Below are positions 1 to 10,884 of a stretch of DNA of 64,000 nucleotides, piece after piece; within the stretch, counting starts at the first letter, position 1, and every line of letters begins with the position of its first letter. This DNA is from Chamaecrista fasciculata. Taxonomy: Eukaryota; Streptophyta; Magnoliopsida; Fabales; Fabaceae. The DNA lies in the NCBI GenBank assembly GCA_003254925.1, contig QANZ01045600.1, positions 148,764-212,763 on the forward strand, written 5' to 3'. A program made the translations under genes and the position numbers. A model generated the notes under the pieces. The model was not told where the DNA came from. It did not search any database and saw only the letters and a list, made by a program, of their open reading frames with translations.

Positions 1-179
1 ATATATATATATATATATATACTAGAGGTTTTGCATGCCCTAACGGGCACGCAAATATGTATGTAAAATAAATGATGGACTAAATCGTTAACACAGTAAA
101 AAAGAAGAGATCAAATAATAATTTTCCTCTTATTATTAATTTTGTACTATAGTTTTAAAATGTGGACCACGAGAAAGGG

Positions 180-475
180 GTGGAGCCATATAATATAAGA
201 TATATATATATATATATATATATTAGCCGCTTCCTGTATTTTTAAGCCATATATGTATGTGTGTTGACCTTCTTCATCATCAATTTTTCTTCCTGATTTT
301 CTTGCTTGCTTTCTTGGATTCTCTTTTGAAATATCATCAATTCTTCCAGAATTAAATTAAAGAAGACCCAACACGATTACACACGATTCTGCTTCTCCAA
401 TCATCAGCTAGTTCTATCAGTTTCTCTGCGTGGCACAGAGAAATTAAAGAAGAGGACTAATAATTAGCTTCAAAG
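180..475 (+). promoter_or_regulatory. Putative promoter and 5' leader of the SLAH-type channel gene
   Basis: This is the sequence just upstream of the anion channel gene. A long AT dinucleotide run near 200-223, with TATA-like sequence at its left edge, lies about 450 bases before the start codon. The stretch after about 250 is pyrimidine-rich and leader-like. A donor-like AAAG/GTTAAG at 475-476 and an acceptor CAG at 671 suggest a 196-base intron in the 5' leader, placing the ATG eight bases into the next exon. The transcription start itself cannot be seen. Confidence 0.4.
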
Positions 476-678
476 GTTAAGATTCTTGCTTCTTGTTTCT
501 TCTGTTTTTTTTCCTTGCATTGATTTGATCCTGAAATCTGCATATTAGGATGTATTAAAAATGGACAGAGAAAAGATATAAACAGGACAAGGTCTCTTAA
601 AACCAATTCAGAATCTCAAAACATAAAGGGTAGTCTCATGTTAATAAACATTTCTTACATAAACTTTTCAGGTCTGAT

Positions 679-3600
679 ATGGAAAATTGCATAAACCATG
701 AAATTGCAGAGCATGGCTCATCTGATCAAGTTCCATCACTAATTAAGTACATATCATCAAATGAAGTAGCTGGATTTGATAACGTCAAGGATGCTCCTGT
801 TGATTTCCATATTCAAATCCCACTTGCTAATGTAAGACCACATATTGAAGATATTATATATGCTTTTGTTCATAGATTTCAAATCCTAAATAACTTGAAC
901 GTCTTATAGTTTTCTTTTGGTCCTCAATAAACTTAATTTTCTCAACACATATTTGTACCACTTCATATTATAAATTTCTCGAGTATATTAACATTTTGAT
1001 CCTTGAAATATCATCCAGTTGATAACAATACATAATTTAGTTTATGAAAGATCAAAACAGTATACTTATTAACCTTTTTTTATAGACTAAATAGTATACT
1101 TTTTTAATATTTCAGAAACTAAAGAGTTTACTGTTTTATTCTTTCATTCGGTACTAAACTATATATTCCAATCAATAATTAAACAATCACTTGAGGACCA
1201 AAATGAGATTTTTTTTTTCAGTGTTGTTGTATTAAAAATGGACTAAACTAACATTTTGTTCCCTAGATAATACGTCCATTAGCATTATAGTCATTGATTT
1301 ATTGAAATGCTTAATTTAGTACTCGAAAATTCATAACTCATTGCAAGTTAGTCACTCCTTGAATATCTTATTAAATTGCAACGAGTCAACATGAAATTTC
1401 AAGGACTAAATCAACAACGCCTATATAATTTAGAGACGAAATTGATAGTTTACTCATTAAAAATGTATACAGTCTTATTAATCCAGCAATATATTTTCAC
1501 ATTTGTAACAGGAAAGTGAAGCAAATTCAGCAGGAAGCCATGGAGATGAATCTGAGGTCACCAACCATCATCATCATCATCATCAAAGGAAGCTTTCACT
1601 TTCCATTAGCATGCCACTTTGTGCTGAAGAAGTTCAAAAACACACCTACAAGACCAAAAGTGTTGTCTTCAGTGGTGAAACAACTTTTCACAACCCTGCT
1701 TCAGAATCAGCAAACACTAGTTCTGCTGCATCAAAACCACCAGTACCCCACACAAAAAGTTATTCTCAGCCAATGCCGAAAGGCCACGACCCCGAGGCGC
1801 CTCATGTTGATGGAAGAACACATAATCATTTTGGGAATCATCAAAGCATGAATTATAATAATAGGTTCAATGATAATGATAACAGGTTTGATCCATTCAA
1901 AACATTTTCTGGGAGACTTGAGAGACAGATCACAATTCTAAGAGGAAAGCCACCAAAACAAAGTGTAACAGAAGAGGACAATAATAATGGAACCAGCAGG
2001 AACACAGAAAAGCCTTTACCTGTTGATAGGTACTTTGATGCTTTGGAAGGTCCAGAGTTGGAAACCCTCAGGGTATGTGATTTAATTTTCTTCTCATAGT
2101 TTAAGAATTGAGTTTGGTTATATCTTTTTGAGTAAATTGACAATTTAGTCCCGAAAAGATCACTGAACTGACAACTCGATCCTTGAATGATTGAAATACA
2201 CATTTAGTCTCTGAAAGATCTTTCAGGGACTAAATTGTATATTCCAATTATTCAGTGACCGAATTGTTAGTTTACATGATATTTTTATCGGTAAAAGTAC
2301 TTTTGGTACGTCCAAAGTATGTGGTCAATTTCAGTTATACCCCCAAAGTCTTTTTTGGGTCAATTGTACCCCAATGTTTCACATTTGAATCAGTTGTACC
2401 CCCAAACCCAAATTTGGGGTACAATTGATACAAAAAAGAAAAGATTGGAGGTATAATTAACCCAAAAAATCTTTAGGAGTACAACTAAAACCGACCCCAT
2501 ACTTTGGGGGTACCTAGAGAACTTTTGCCTATTTTTATCCTATTAGGATTTGGTGTTTTTGAGATTGTAACATATTTGATTTTGTTTTGCTAATAATTTA
2601 ACAGGATTCAGAAGAGTTAGTCCTTCCTCAAGACAAAAAATGGCCTTTTCTCCTTAGGTTTCCCATTTCATGTTTTGGTATCTGCCTTGGTGTTAGCAGC
2701 CAAGCAATCCTATGGAAAACACTAGCCACTTCTCCTTCCACTGAGTTTCTTCACATAAGCCTCAAAGTAAACCTCATACTATGGATCATCTCCATTGCTC
2801 TTGTTGCAACAATCTTCTCAATATACCTCTTAAAAATCATCGTCTACTTCGAAGCGGTTCGCCGCGAGTACTACCATCCGATCCGAGTCAACTTCTTCTT
2901 TGCTCCCTGGATAGCCCTCTTGTTCTTAGCCCTCGGAGCTCCGCCATTGGTTTTCAAAACCCTTCACCATGCAGTTTGGTACATTCTCATGATACCATTC
3001 TTCATCCTTGAGCTTAAGATTTATGGGCAATGGATGTCTGGGGGACAAAGAAGGCTCTCAAAAGTGGCCAATCCTTCAAATCACCTCTCAATTGTTGGGA
3101 ATTTTGTGGGTGCCTTGTTGGGTGCATCTTTGGGTCTAAAAGAAGGGCCTATTTTCTTCTTTGCTGTTGGGTTGGCTCACTATACAGTCCTTTTTGTGAC
3201 TTTATACCAAAGGCTTCCTACAAATGAGACTCTCCCAAAAGAGCTTCATCCTGTGTTCTTCTTATTTGTTGCAGCACCAAGTGTGGCTTCCATGGCTTGG
3301 GCTAAGATTCAAGGCTCCTTTGATCATGGATCAAGGATTGCTTATTTCATTGCCCTCTTCCTTTATTTCTCTTTGGTAAGTTTCTATTGTCATAGTGTCA
3401 TTGAAACTAGTATATTGAAGTGCATTTGGTAACATACTTTTTATGTGTGGATTTGTTTTTTCTTTTTTTCATAAAGAATCTTCAAATTATACTGCGCTGC
3501 ACCTTGAAGTACTTTAAAAGATCCAAATTTGATTAATGAAAGATAGTTAAGTACTTTGTTCAAAAAAAAAAAAAAGATAGTTAAGTAGAGTGCATATATA

Positions 3601-4816
3601 TTCATCATGAATAGGTAATAAAGTATGTTCCTTGTTGACATGTAAGAGGTGGGTCTAATTGAAAGGTGTTCTTGATTTATCTATCTCTCATGGATCAGAT
3701 TTGCCTATAAACTTTTCCATGTTTTAATGCATTCCTAATCTACACAACTTGCTATGACACTCAAAACTCAAAAGCATTCTTGTAACACTTAAAGTTACTT
3801 ATTATTATTTCTTTTTTCATTTGCGTTTATTGCAGGCTGTCCGGGTCAACTTTTTCAGAGGATTCAAGTAAGTTGATTCTCTTGTATAGGAAGTTTTGAA
3901 GTACATATAACTGTACCATCCAAGTGTGGAAGGAGCCAACAAAAGAAAAAAAAGAACAAAACAAAACAAAATGAGTGTTTAATGTGGTGAAATCCACTAA
4001 CACATTAATTTCAATGAGTTTTTATTGGCTTCTTCCATCGATAATTCTGCAAAAACCACACCAAACTATATTTTTAAAAGAAAAAAAGGGAAAAATTGTT
4101 TTCTGAACCCTAAATTTGTCCAAAAATTACAATTTAATCCCTAAATATCATAAATATACTTTTAAGTTTATGATTTTGTTTACAAACATTGACTATATAA
4201 TCCCTGAAACTCTATATATGAGGACTAAATAATTATTAATTAATATATGTAAAAAAAAAATTATGGATCAATAAATATATTCCCAATATTCAGGGACTAA
4301 ATTGTCATTTTGAGACTAATTTGAGGACCAAAAAGTAAATTATCTCCAAAAGAAAATGAATTTTCTGACAAATAATTTATATAAATCTGCAGATTCTCAC
4401 TTGCATGGTGGGCCTACACATTCCCAATGACTGGTGCAGCAATTGCAACCATAAGGTACTCAAATGAGGTCCCAAATGTAGTAACCAAGGCCTTGTGTGT
4501 GATCCTCAGTCTTATCGCCACACTCACAGTACTATCACTTCTTGTATCCACAATGCTTCATGCCTTTGTGTTTAGAGACCTCTTCCCTAATGATATAGCC
4601 ATTGCCATTAGTGATCACAAAAAGAAAAAACCACACAAGAAATGGTTCCCTCTTTTGAGACATGGAAGCAATGATCATCATCATCATTCCAATTTGATTG
4701 AGGCTTTCTTGAAGTTTGCAAGCCCAGAAAACAGTCATCACTCAGAAGATTCTCTCATGAAACCTTCCCCTCCATCTTCTATTCCATCTTCTAATGATAA
4801 TAGTGCAGAGTATTGA
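679..4816 (+). CDS. SLAH3: S-type (slow) anion channel, SLAH2/SLAH3 type
   Basis: Five exons join in frame: 679-831, 1512-2072, 2605-3375, 3836-3867 and 4393-4816. They give a protein of about 646 residues, close to the usual SLAH3 size. The first ~240 residues are a long polar cytosolic N-terminus with a His run (HHHHHH) and many Ser/Thr, where SLAC1-family channels are regulated by phosphorylation. From about residue 240 comes the TehA/SLAC1-like transporter domain: WPFLLRFPISCFGICLGVSSQ starts helix 1 (split here as WPFLLRFPISCFGI and CLGVSSQ), followed by several hydrophobic helices and LAWWAYTFPMTGAA in the last exon. The C-terminus is polar. The family passes nitrate and chloride across the plasma membrane in guard cells and roots. 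Every junction has GT-AG ends and no stop, so the gene looks functional. The long N-terminus favours SLAH2/3 over SLAC1 or SLAH1/4, but 2 versus 3 is not settled. Confidence 0.92.
915..1203. repeat. MITE-like inverted repeat in SLAH intron 1
   Basis: A perfect 13-base inverted repeat (TTTTGGTCCTCAA at 915-927 and its complement at 1191-1203) bounds an AT-rich, non-coding segment of intron 1. The GGTCC/GGACC wording is shared with the longer MULE TIRs later in the window, so this is probably a short non-autonomous relative. Confidence 0.5.
1241..1455. repeat. Second MITE-like inverted repeat in SLAH intron 1
   Basis: The ends read GACTAAACTAACATTTTGTTC on the left (imperfect, split here as GACTAAACTAAC and ATTTTGTTC) and, in reverse complement, GAGTAAACTATCAATTTCGTC on the right (GAGTAAACTATC and AATTTCGTC). 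These match the outer bases of the long MULE TIRs in the window. There is no coding content. Confidence 0.5.
2130..2277. repeat. MULE-type MITE in SLAH intron 2
   Basis: A fold-back of about 148 bases begins GAGTAAATTGACAATTTAG and ends with the inverted match around 2258-2277. The flanks TATCTTTTT and GATATTTTT agree at 7 of 9 positions, which fits a decayed 9-bp target duplication. Its centre contains the inner inverted repeat CTGAAAGATCTTTCAG. Confidence 0.55.
2288..2532. repeat. Fold-back element in SLAH intron 2
   Basis: An inverted repeat starts with GGTAAAAGTACTTTTGGTAC and ends with GTACCTAGAGAACTTTTGCC. Inside, runs built on GGGGGTA and TACCCCC mirror each other. It is non-coding, and its end sequence differs from that of the neighbouring MULE-type MITE, so it is a separate family. 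Confidence 0.55.
4085..4345. repeat. MITE-like element in SLAH intron 4
   Basis: Inverted segments built on TTTAATCCCTAAAT and AGGGACTAAATTGTC flank an AT-rich core just before the last exon. It is one of four similar fold-back elements in this gene's introns, all outside coding sequence. Confidence 0.4.
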
Positions 4817-5009
4817 TCATGTAGACATGTAATATACGTATGTATTGTAACGAGTCCTACATCAAGGAAGCTACTAAGTGTAAGGTCTGCTTGCAAGAGT
4901 TTGGGCTCTCCAAGTTCTTGAGGTGCAATTCTTCCAAAGACTTGTACGCGTAGCTGAAGATATACGCTTGTTAGTGTGGTTGTGAACCTTTAAAAGAATA
5001 ATATATAGA

Positions 5010-5149
5010 CCTGGATCCTTTGCTGTATCACTACAGTGTAGTGTACATGCAGAGAAAAAAAGATACAGTTAGAGAGAGTGTGTTGGTGAGAAACTGTGTC
5101 TTTCTCTCTCTGCATAATACTATAGTGATCACACTACAGAGGATCCAAA
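5010..5149. repeat. Long imperfect hairpin between two GGATCC sites
   Basis: The arms start at GGATCC (5013-5018) and end at GGATCC (5141-5146). Pairing continues inward over about 55 bases per arm with a few bulges, including ATGCAGAGA with TCTCTGCAT and AAACTGTGTC with GATACAGTT, leaving a loop of about 20 bases. The shape suits a small fold-back transposon or a MIRNA-like precursor. No known miRNA sequence was recognised. Confidence 0.5.
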
Positions 5150-5324
5150 TTCTAATCTTTCCACATATATAACCTTCATTTGTCACACATGTGAGGAACA
5201 TAACTAGGAGTTTCTTGGTGTTCCTATGACCATGTGAGAAGAAGGCGGCTGTTTGTGGAAAGAGGAATTTTTGTAGAAATTGTTCCTTGCATTATATATA
5301 TGTTATAAAATGTAATAGTTGTTA

Positions 5325-5372
5325 TCTATATCTATATCTATATCTATATCTATAACTATATCTATATCTATA
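5325..5372. repeat. Hexanucleotide microsatellite (TATATC)n
   Basis: About eight copies of TATATC with one interrupted unit (TATAAC) lie between the SLAH gene and the ATPase pseudogene. It is a simple length-variable repeat. Confidence 0.8.
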
Positions 5373-5483
5373 CTATATTATATGTGTGATGGTGCTTTTG
5401 GTTGGTCAAAAATAATTAAATTAAAAATTAAAAAAATAAGAAATAAATATGTGGAACTTGATAATTGGCTAATTGTATAGGGT

Positions 5484-7803
5484 CTTGTATTGCCTCTAAA
5501 GCACCAGATCTGCAGGTATCAGATAGACTGAATGCTCCAACCACAACATATATATCCATTTCTTTCTTCTTTGCCTTCTTCATACTCTGTATCTCAACAT
5601 TTTAATTCAAAACAAAAATTAAGCATTTAAAATTTATTCAAAAGGAGATTATTTTAAAGCTTAATTTCAATAGGGAATTATTAGTAGTTAGTACCCACTT
5701 TCTTCACAGCCAACTCTGATGCATATTTTCTTGCTGCCAATATACACATCTTTCCCATCAATTTTACCAACAACTCCTTCCCCGGAAAATTCTGAAAATC
5801 CTCCACATTTTCAGGGATTGGTTTGATAGAGTGTAACCTTCCATATTCTAGAAGTGCAGCTGCCATAGGGTGACTTGATTTACTCTCAATACTAGAAACC
5901 CTACACTTCATTAACCCAATCATATTACTACTATTCAGAACATGCATGATTCTTTATCATTGTATGTTTTTCTAATCAAATATATTAACATGATTATGCT
6001 TGATTGGTACAAGTTACCAATACAATAAAAGCTGAATGCTATACTCATCTCCAACAGTGAACTCCCCTTTGGTTATTGTGCCATTTTGATCACTCCCCTT
6101 TGGTTATTGTGCCAGTTTTATCAAAAGCCACAGTCTTAACTCCAGCAAGTGTTTCAAGATAATCTCCTCCTTTGAGTAGTAATCCACTGTTGGCAGCTTT
6201 TGTAATGCCACAAAAGATAGCAACAGGTGTTGAGAGGATAAGAGCACAAGGGCATGAACTTACTAACACCACAAGTGTCATGTGACACCAATACTCAATG
6301 TTTGCAACTCCTATTGCAATAGGAATTACAACAATGCCAGCTGATATCAAGAAAACCATTGCAACAAAACATAAAGTCAATGATAGTTATGCTTTCATAT
6401 TTTTAGGACTAAAATACACACCCCTCTCTGAACTTTAGTCACTGTAGACAAAAATCCCCCTAAACTTTGAAAAATGATAAAATACCCCTAGAACTTTTGA
6501 TTTTCTACAGAAGACCCTTTTTGCTAAGATTTTCATTTTTTAAAAATAAGTTTATTTGTAATTTTATGATTTTTGTTATATTTTTCATTGTAATTAATAG
6601 TAGCAAAAAAAATAAGAAAAAATTGATTTTCTAACAAAAACTTAAATAAAAAGAATTATCTGCATAAAGTAAAAAAAATTCAGGAATCTTTATTCATTTT
6701 TAAAAGTTCAAGAGATGTTTTTGCACAAAAACTAAAATGTAGTTGAGTTTTTAGATAAAAGTTTGAAACTTAAAGTACCACTGACCAGGAACATAGTATT
6801 TTGCTTAGGTATCTATGAATCTTTGAGTGTTAGACTTTGTGCCATGAGCCTCTTCAACAAGTTTGTCATTCTTGCTATTGCTGTATCATTTGCTAGTGCA
6901 GTTGGTTTCACACTAATATAACCTTCACAGAAGTGTGTTTAAACTTACATTAGCAAAATAATTGCTCTAAGAAAATATGTTAAGAAGTGAAAAACCATAG
7001 ATAAAGATAAATAACCATTTAGATTGAAAGTGCCAGCCCAGACAGTTGAACCCAAGTGTAACTTCATTCACATCAATATGTTCCCCTGTCTCAACAATAA
7101 TGGCCTTTTGAGGAGCCATGTTGGTTAAAGTGGACATGCTGGCCTTAGCCTATAAAATTAAAAGAAACAACATATTTAGGAATCAAGTGTCAAACTGGAA
7201 CACAAATCAGGTTTTTATTAGAATATATGTTAAGGTTGGCTATTATTTACTAGCTCTAAAATATTCAACTGGAATTGAGTTTATTTTGGATTGATATATA
7301 AAAGTAACTTCATCAGCTTATAGTTCAACCAAAAAAAGGTTGTTATAAACATAGATAACTTCACATAAAGACCTTAAGCATATATTCTTTGTCATTGATG
7401 AATATAAACTTAGTGTTATCTAACTGATGGTTGATGGTTTATGTGATAGTGAGGAAGTAAATTATTTTGACATCCAGAAATAAGTTTCTGATCACATTCA
7501 ATAAGGGCAAGTCAACCGTTAAAGCCAAGTAGACATTTATGCATCAACATCATATATAGCAGAAATATGAAGTATGCTAATAAAACGAGAACATTGAGAT
7601 CAAGAGAGAGATTCCTGATGGACGCAATGCCTTTGAATAGGACTCTAGGGAAGCCAACAACAACAGCAGCAAGAGCCAACCATCCAAAAGGGTCATAAAC
7701 ATACTTTAAGAAACAGAGTGCAAGTAATAAGCCACAAACCAACGTAGGTATGGATGGCCATGTCCTTTCATAACTTTTTGGAGTTTTCAAGTTAGTTATT
7801 TCC
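5484..7803 (-). pseudogene. Pseudogene of a P1B-type heavy-metal (Zn/Cd) ATPase, HMA2/3/4 type
   Basis: Fragments appear in the right order on the minus strand. At 7803-7512: early membrane helices. At about 7150-7030: A-domain start (LTNMAPQKAIIVETGE). At about 6935-6800: GYISVKPTALANDTAIARM. At 6380-6090: the metal-binding [14 protein letters not shown] helix and the phosphorylation site [10 protein letters not shown]. At 5947-5681: the HP motif region SSHPMAAALLEYGR. At about 5560-5484: FSLSDTCRSGALEAIQD. Intact family members pump Zn and Cd out of the cytosol. This copy is dead. There is a frameshift after ARMTN and an in-frame TAA near 6800. A 31-bp tandem duplication follows the catalytic aspartate. 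The N-terminal metal-binding domain, most of the A domain and the C-terminus are absent. The apparent start at 7805 is GTG, not ATG. Confidence 0.88.
6413..6780. repeat. Fold-back repeat inside the ATPase pseudogene
   Basis: Between the helix-6 exon and the upstream exon lies AT-rich sequence whose ends mirror each other: AACTTTGAAAAATGATA and TAGAACTTTT on the left, AAAAGTTCAAGAGATG on the right. It has no coding content and was probably an intronic transposon remnant. Confidence 0.35.
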
Positions 7804-7849
7804 ACTTAATCCTCATTTATCATAATATTTGGGGTGTAATTGGATCAAT

Positions 7850-8215
7850 GATACTTATTGGAAAGTGATGTTAACCATACCATTAAAATTTTCACTTTTC
7901 AGTGAGTGATCAATTTGTTCTTTTGCTACTCTTAATATAAAAATATCGAGTGAACTATCAATTTAATCCTTAGATTATGTGAACATTGTTATTTAGTCCT
8001 TGAATTTTTTAGATGTTTGATTAAGTCTTCGAAAATTCATGTTTCTTTGCAATTTAATCCCTACAAGGACTGAGTTATACATTGTTATTTGTTCAGATGT
8101 TCATGGAAGGACTAACTAGTAACAAGTCATGAATTTTTAGAGACAAAAACATTTGAAAAAACCAGTGGCTAAAATTACAGTCCCCATATAATCTAGGGAC
8201 TAAAATCTCAGTGTA
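7850..8215. repeat. MITE-like remnant with ATTTAGTCC/GGACTAAA inverted repeats
   Basis: Several copies of TTTAATCC or TTTAGTCC on the left half are mirrored by GGACTAA and GGGACTAAA on the right half. The ends are too worn to set exactly. It is the same repeat wording as in the SLAH introns. Confidence 0.35.
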
Positions 8216-8239
8216 CTGTATGTATGTATGTAGACTAAC

Positions 8240-8720
8240 TATTAACCATGGAGAGTTTGTGAGTCCTTTTGCTCAAACTATGAAGAACACATCCAATTCC
8301 CTGAATCAATCAGGAACTAATCAAGGATCAACCAAGATCCGCTGCCAATCAAGGCAATTACTCAGAGAGATCCTCCCCATGAATTCTGCCTTGGCCATCA
8401 AGGCGCCTTGCACAAGAAAGAAAACTACGTGGGAGCCAAGGATCACAATCAGATCATCAAGGATCATAATCAAGTATCCAAGCATTAATGGCAAGATCAC
8501 ACCAGATTGCCCTCAGCCAGTATAAAAATGTCAGACCTCCACACCGGCAAAGGTACGCTCTATTCTCAGTCAATTGACATTATTGAGCAATACACATTAC
8601 TAACTTAAGCGCAGCCTGTGTGTTCATTAACTTGCAGGTAACCTTCAACCCAAAGTTGCCTCATCTGAATCAGGTAATGACCCCCGGCCAGAAGCAGGTT
8701 CATCACCCATCACTTTGAAC
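8240..8720 (+). mobile_element. Likely solo or partial LTR of a Gypsy-type retrotransposon
   Basis: The segment has the layout of a Tat-like Gypsy LTR 3' half: a GC-richer stretch rich in AAGGATCA words, TATAAAAATG at 8522-8531, then a leader with AAAGGTACGCTCTATTCTCA and a later CTTGCAGGTAACC. I see neither TG/CA ends with a target duplication nor any coding domain. The call rests on overall resemblance, so it is tentative. Confidence 0.4.
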
Positions 8721-8724
8721 TGGC

Positions 8725-10200
8725 TTCTTTTCAAATTTTTAGCCATTTTTCCTCTCTGTATTCCTTGAAGGAAGATGAATAATCACGATCAAAACACCAA
8801 GTGTTATAGAATCCAAATCCAAATATTTAGTCAAAACAGAGAGGTTAAGGAAACCAAGTGAAGATTAAATAATAAGCACCCACAAGTTTTTTTTTTTTCT
8901 TAATTTAATATGTTCCCTCCATTCTTTTACTAGTACTTGAATGTGAAAATTTAATTAGCACACTCTTGACTTTGATCTTAAAACCCTGTTAAACTATAAT
9001 TACATGTATGTGAATATAATCCATTCAACTATAATTTAATTATAGCTGCGATTTGAAAGATAAAAAATTGAATGACATCATTTGGAAAGTCAAATATCAT
9101 CCTAATCTATTGCTAAATCACGAGTAGTTTTAATATTCTGTGACATACATAGTTGCTTATTATAATGCTTTTTTGGCTTTTGTTTTGTTGCTAATATATC
9201 AGATCAGAATTAATTTTGAAGATTTTAAATTTGTTTTTAGGCATAAACTTTTCTTGGTTATAAAAAAATTAATTTATTTTTTAAAACTAAAATAATAGTG
9301 AGAAATAAAAAAGAGAAATGTAAAATAAAACTCTTCAGAAAAATTTTGACCAAGTCCATTTATGTGAAACACGAACCTATGGAACTTACTTCTTGCCTTT
9401 GGGACAGAACTAATATTAATTCAGTTCTGGTTTCCCACATTTTTTTTACTTTAGTTGCTGACCTGTACTAAAATTGTGTAAGTTAAAATATTTTTTCTTA
9501 ACTAAATAATTTATTACTTTTTTACTGACAAATCAACTGCATTCGATTCTAATATAATGAAACTGCAAGCCAGAGTTCGTATAGTTGAGGTGGGAACTGG
9601 GGATAAGCATACCTGCTGCTTTAAGTAACTTAAGAATAAATAGAAAGGCTTTGGTTAAAAACTTGAATTTAATTAAAAATAAAAATATGAACTTCTGACT
9701 CAGCTATCTCTTGTCCATGCAACTTAAAGACTGACTCCACTAAAACAAAAAAGTTATTGTAAAACGTCACAAGTTTTTAGTTTATAGAAAAATGCCTCGT
9801 TCTCAAGTCTCAAATTTGGATCCATTCACGTAAAAAACAATAAACAAAATAATAATAATAATAATAATATAACGATAGTACCAAATCAGAAGAGATAAAC
9901 ATGAGTGATCAAACTTCTTACCATCTTCTGTATTTATTATCTAAATAAGTCCCTTTTATAGACTCTGTTTATCTCTCTAGTATATTATGTCATGTTAATT
10001 TTTCATATATAAATCCATATGACTTTCTAGTCATTGAATATATGTTATTTTCCCACACTTTTTCGGAGTAACAGCTTCGTAAGTATGAACCTCCGATAAT
10101 CTTTTTTTTTTTGGGGGACTGAGAACCTCAGATAATCAGCAGCATGTCAAATGGAAATACCAACCACGAACACGAGTACACATAATAATCGCCAGAAATT
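8725..10200. other. AT-rich intergenic sequence without recognisable features
   Basis: No reading frame of plausible length and no strong inverted or direct repeat was found, apart from a short (AAT)n tract near 9849-9868 and T-runs near 8890 and 10100. Confidence 0.6.
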
Positions 10201-10234
10201 AGAAGAACACTTGTTCAAAATATGCTGTAAATTT

Positions 10235-10450
10235 CACCATAGGAGTTTGTTAGGGCTTCACCACCACGACGGGGCCTCACCACCACGACGGGGCCCTTTT
10301 CCCCCGGCGGGTCTATCCCCCGGCGGGTCTATCCTCCGGCGGGTCTACACCCTCCCATTTGGGGATCCCCCCAAGTGTGTGGGTGCTGGGAATCGAACAG
10401 GGGACCTCCCCCTTATCAACCCCAAACACCCACTCCTTGTACAAGGATAA
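10235..10450 (-). repeat. GC-rich SINE-like insert with tandem sub-repeats and a tRNA B-box-like motif
   Basis: This island of about 200 bases is far more GC-rich than its surroundings. It holds two copies of CACCACGACGGGGCC and three of CCGGCGGGTCTATCC or close variants. On the minus strand it reads CTGTTCGATTCCCAGC, very like the tRNA/SINE B box (GGTTCGANTCC). No convincing A box lies at the usual distance, so a SINE origin is possible but unproven. Confidence 0.35.
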
Positions 10451-10884
10451 TTGACTCATTGCCAATTCGAAGGTCCATAAAAGATGTCATGTCATTGTCA
10501 AGCAAAAGAGGAAGTGGAGAGCCCTGTGAATCCAGAAACACAAGTGACTACAACAAGAAACAATACTAATAAAAGCTGCAAGCAAATCTATGTGGAAGTA
10601 TATTCCATCTGTGTAATTCATTAGCCTAAGAAATTTCTCAAGAAACAAAACTATATGGCCGAAACAACTCTTTAATAATGATAATTGAAAGAAAAAAGAA
10701 AAGGAGTTGATGATTTGTTAGCACTCTGGCCGTCTCTTCCATCCCCACAAAATTGTTTTTCCTCCCGTTAACAGAACAACTTCAGCATATCAGTTTTAAA
10801 AAGTCGGCAAAATATTAGGCAGAATAATTTGTATCAGGATATTTGATGAGAAATAGCAAGCAATCGTTAGTGTTAAAAACAAAC

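Noticed and set aside
8211..8525. 104-codon plus-strand frame
   Set aside because: It coincides with the putative Gypsy LTR, ends at its TATA-like box and has no protein similarity.
10375..10460. Functional tRNA gene on the minus strand
   Set aside because: Only a B-box-like motif is present; no acceptor stem, anticodon arm or A box could be assembled around it.
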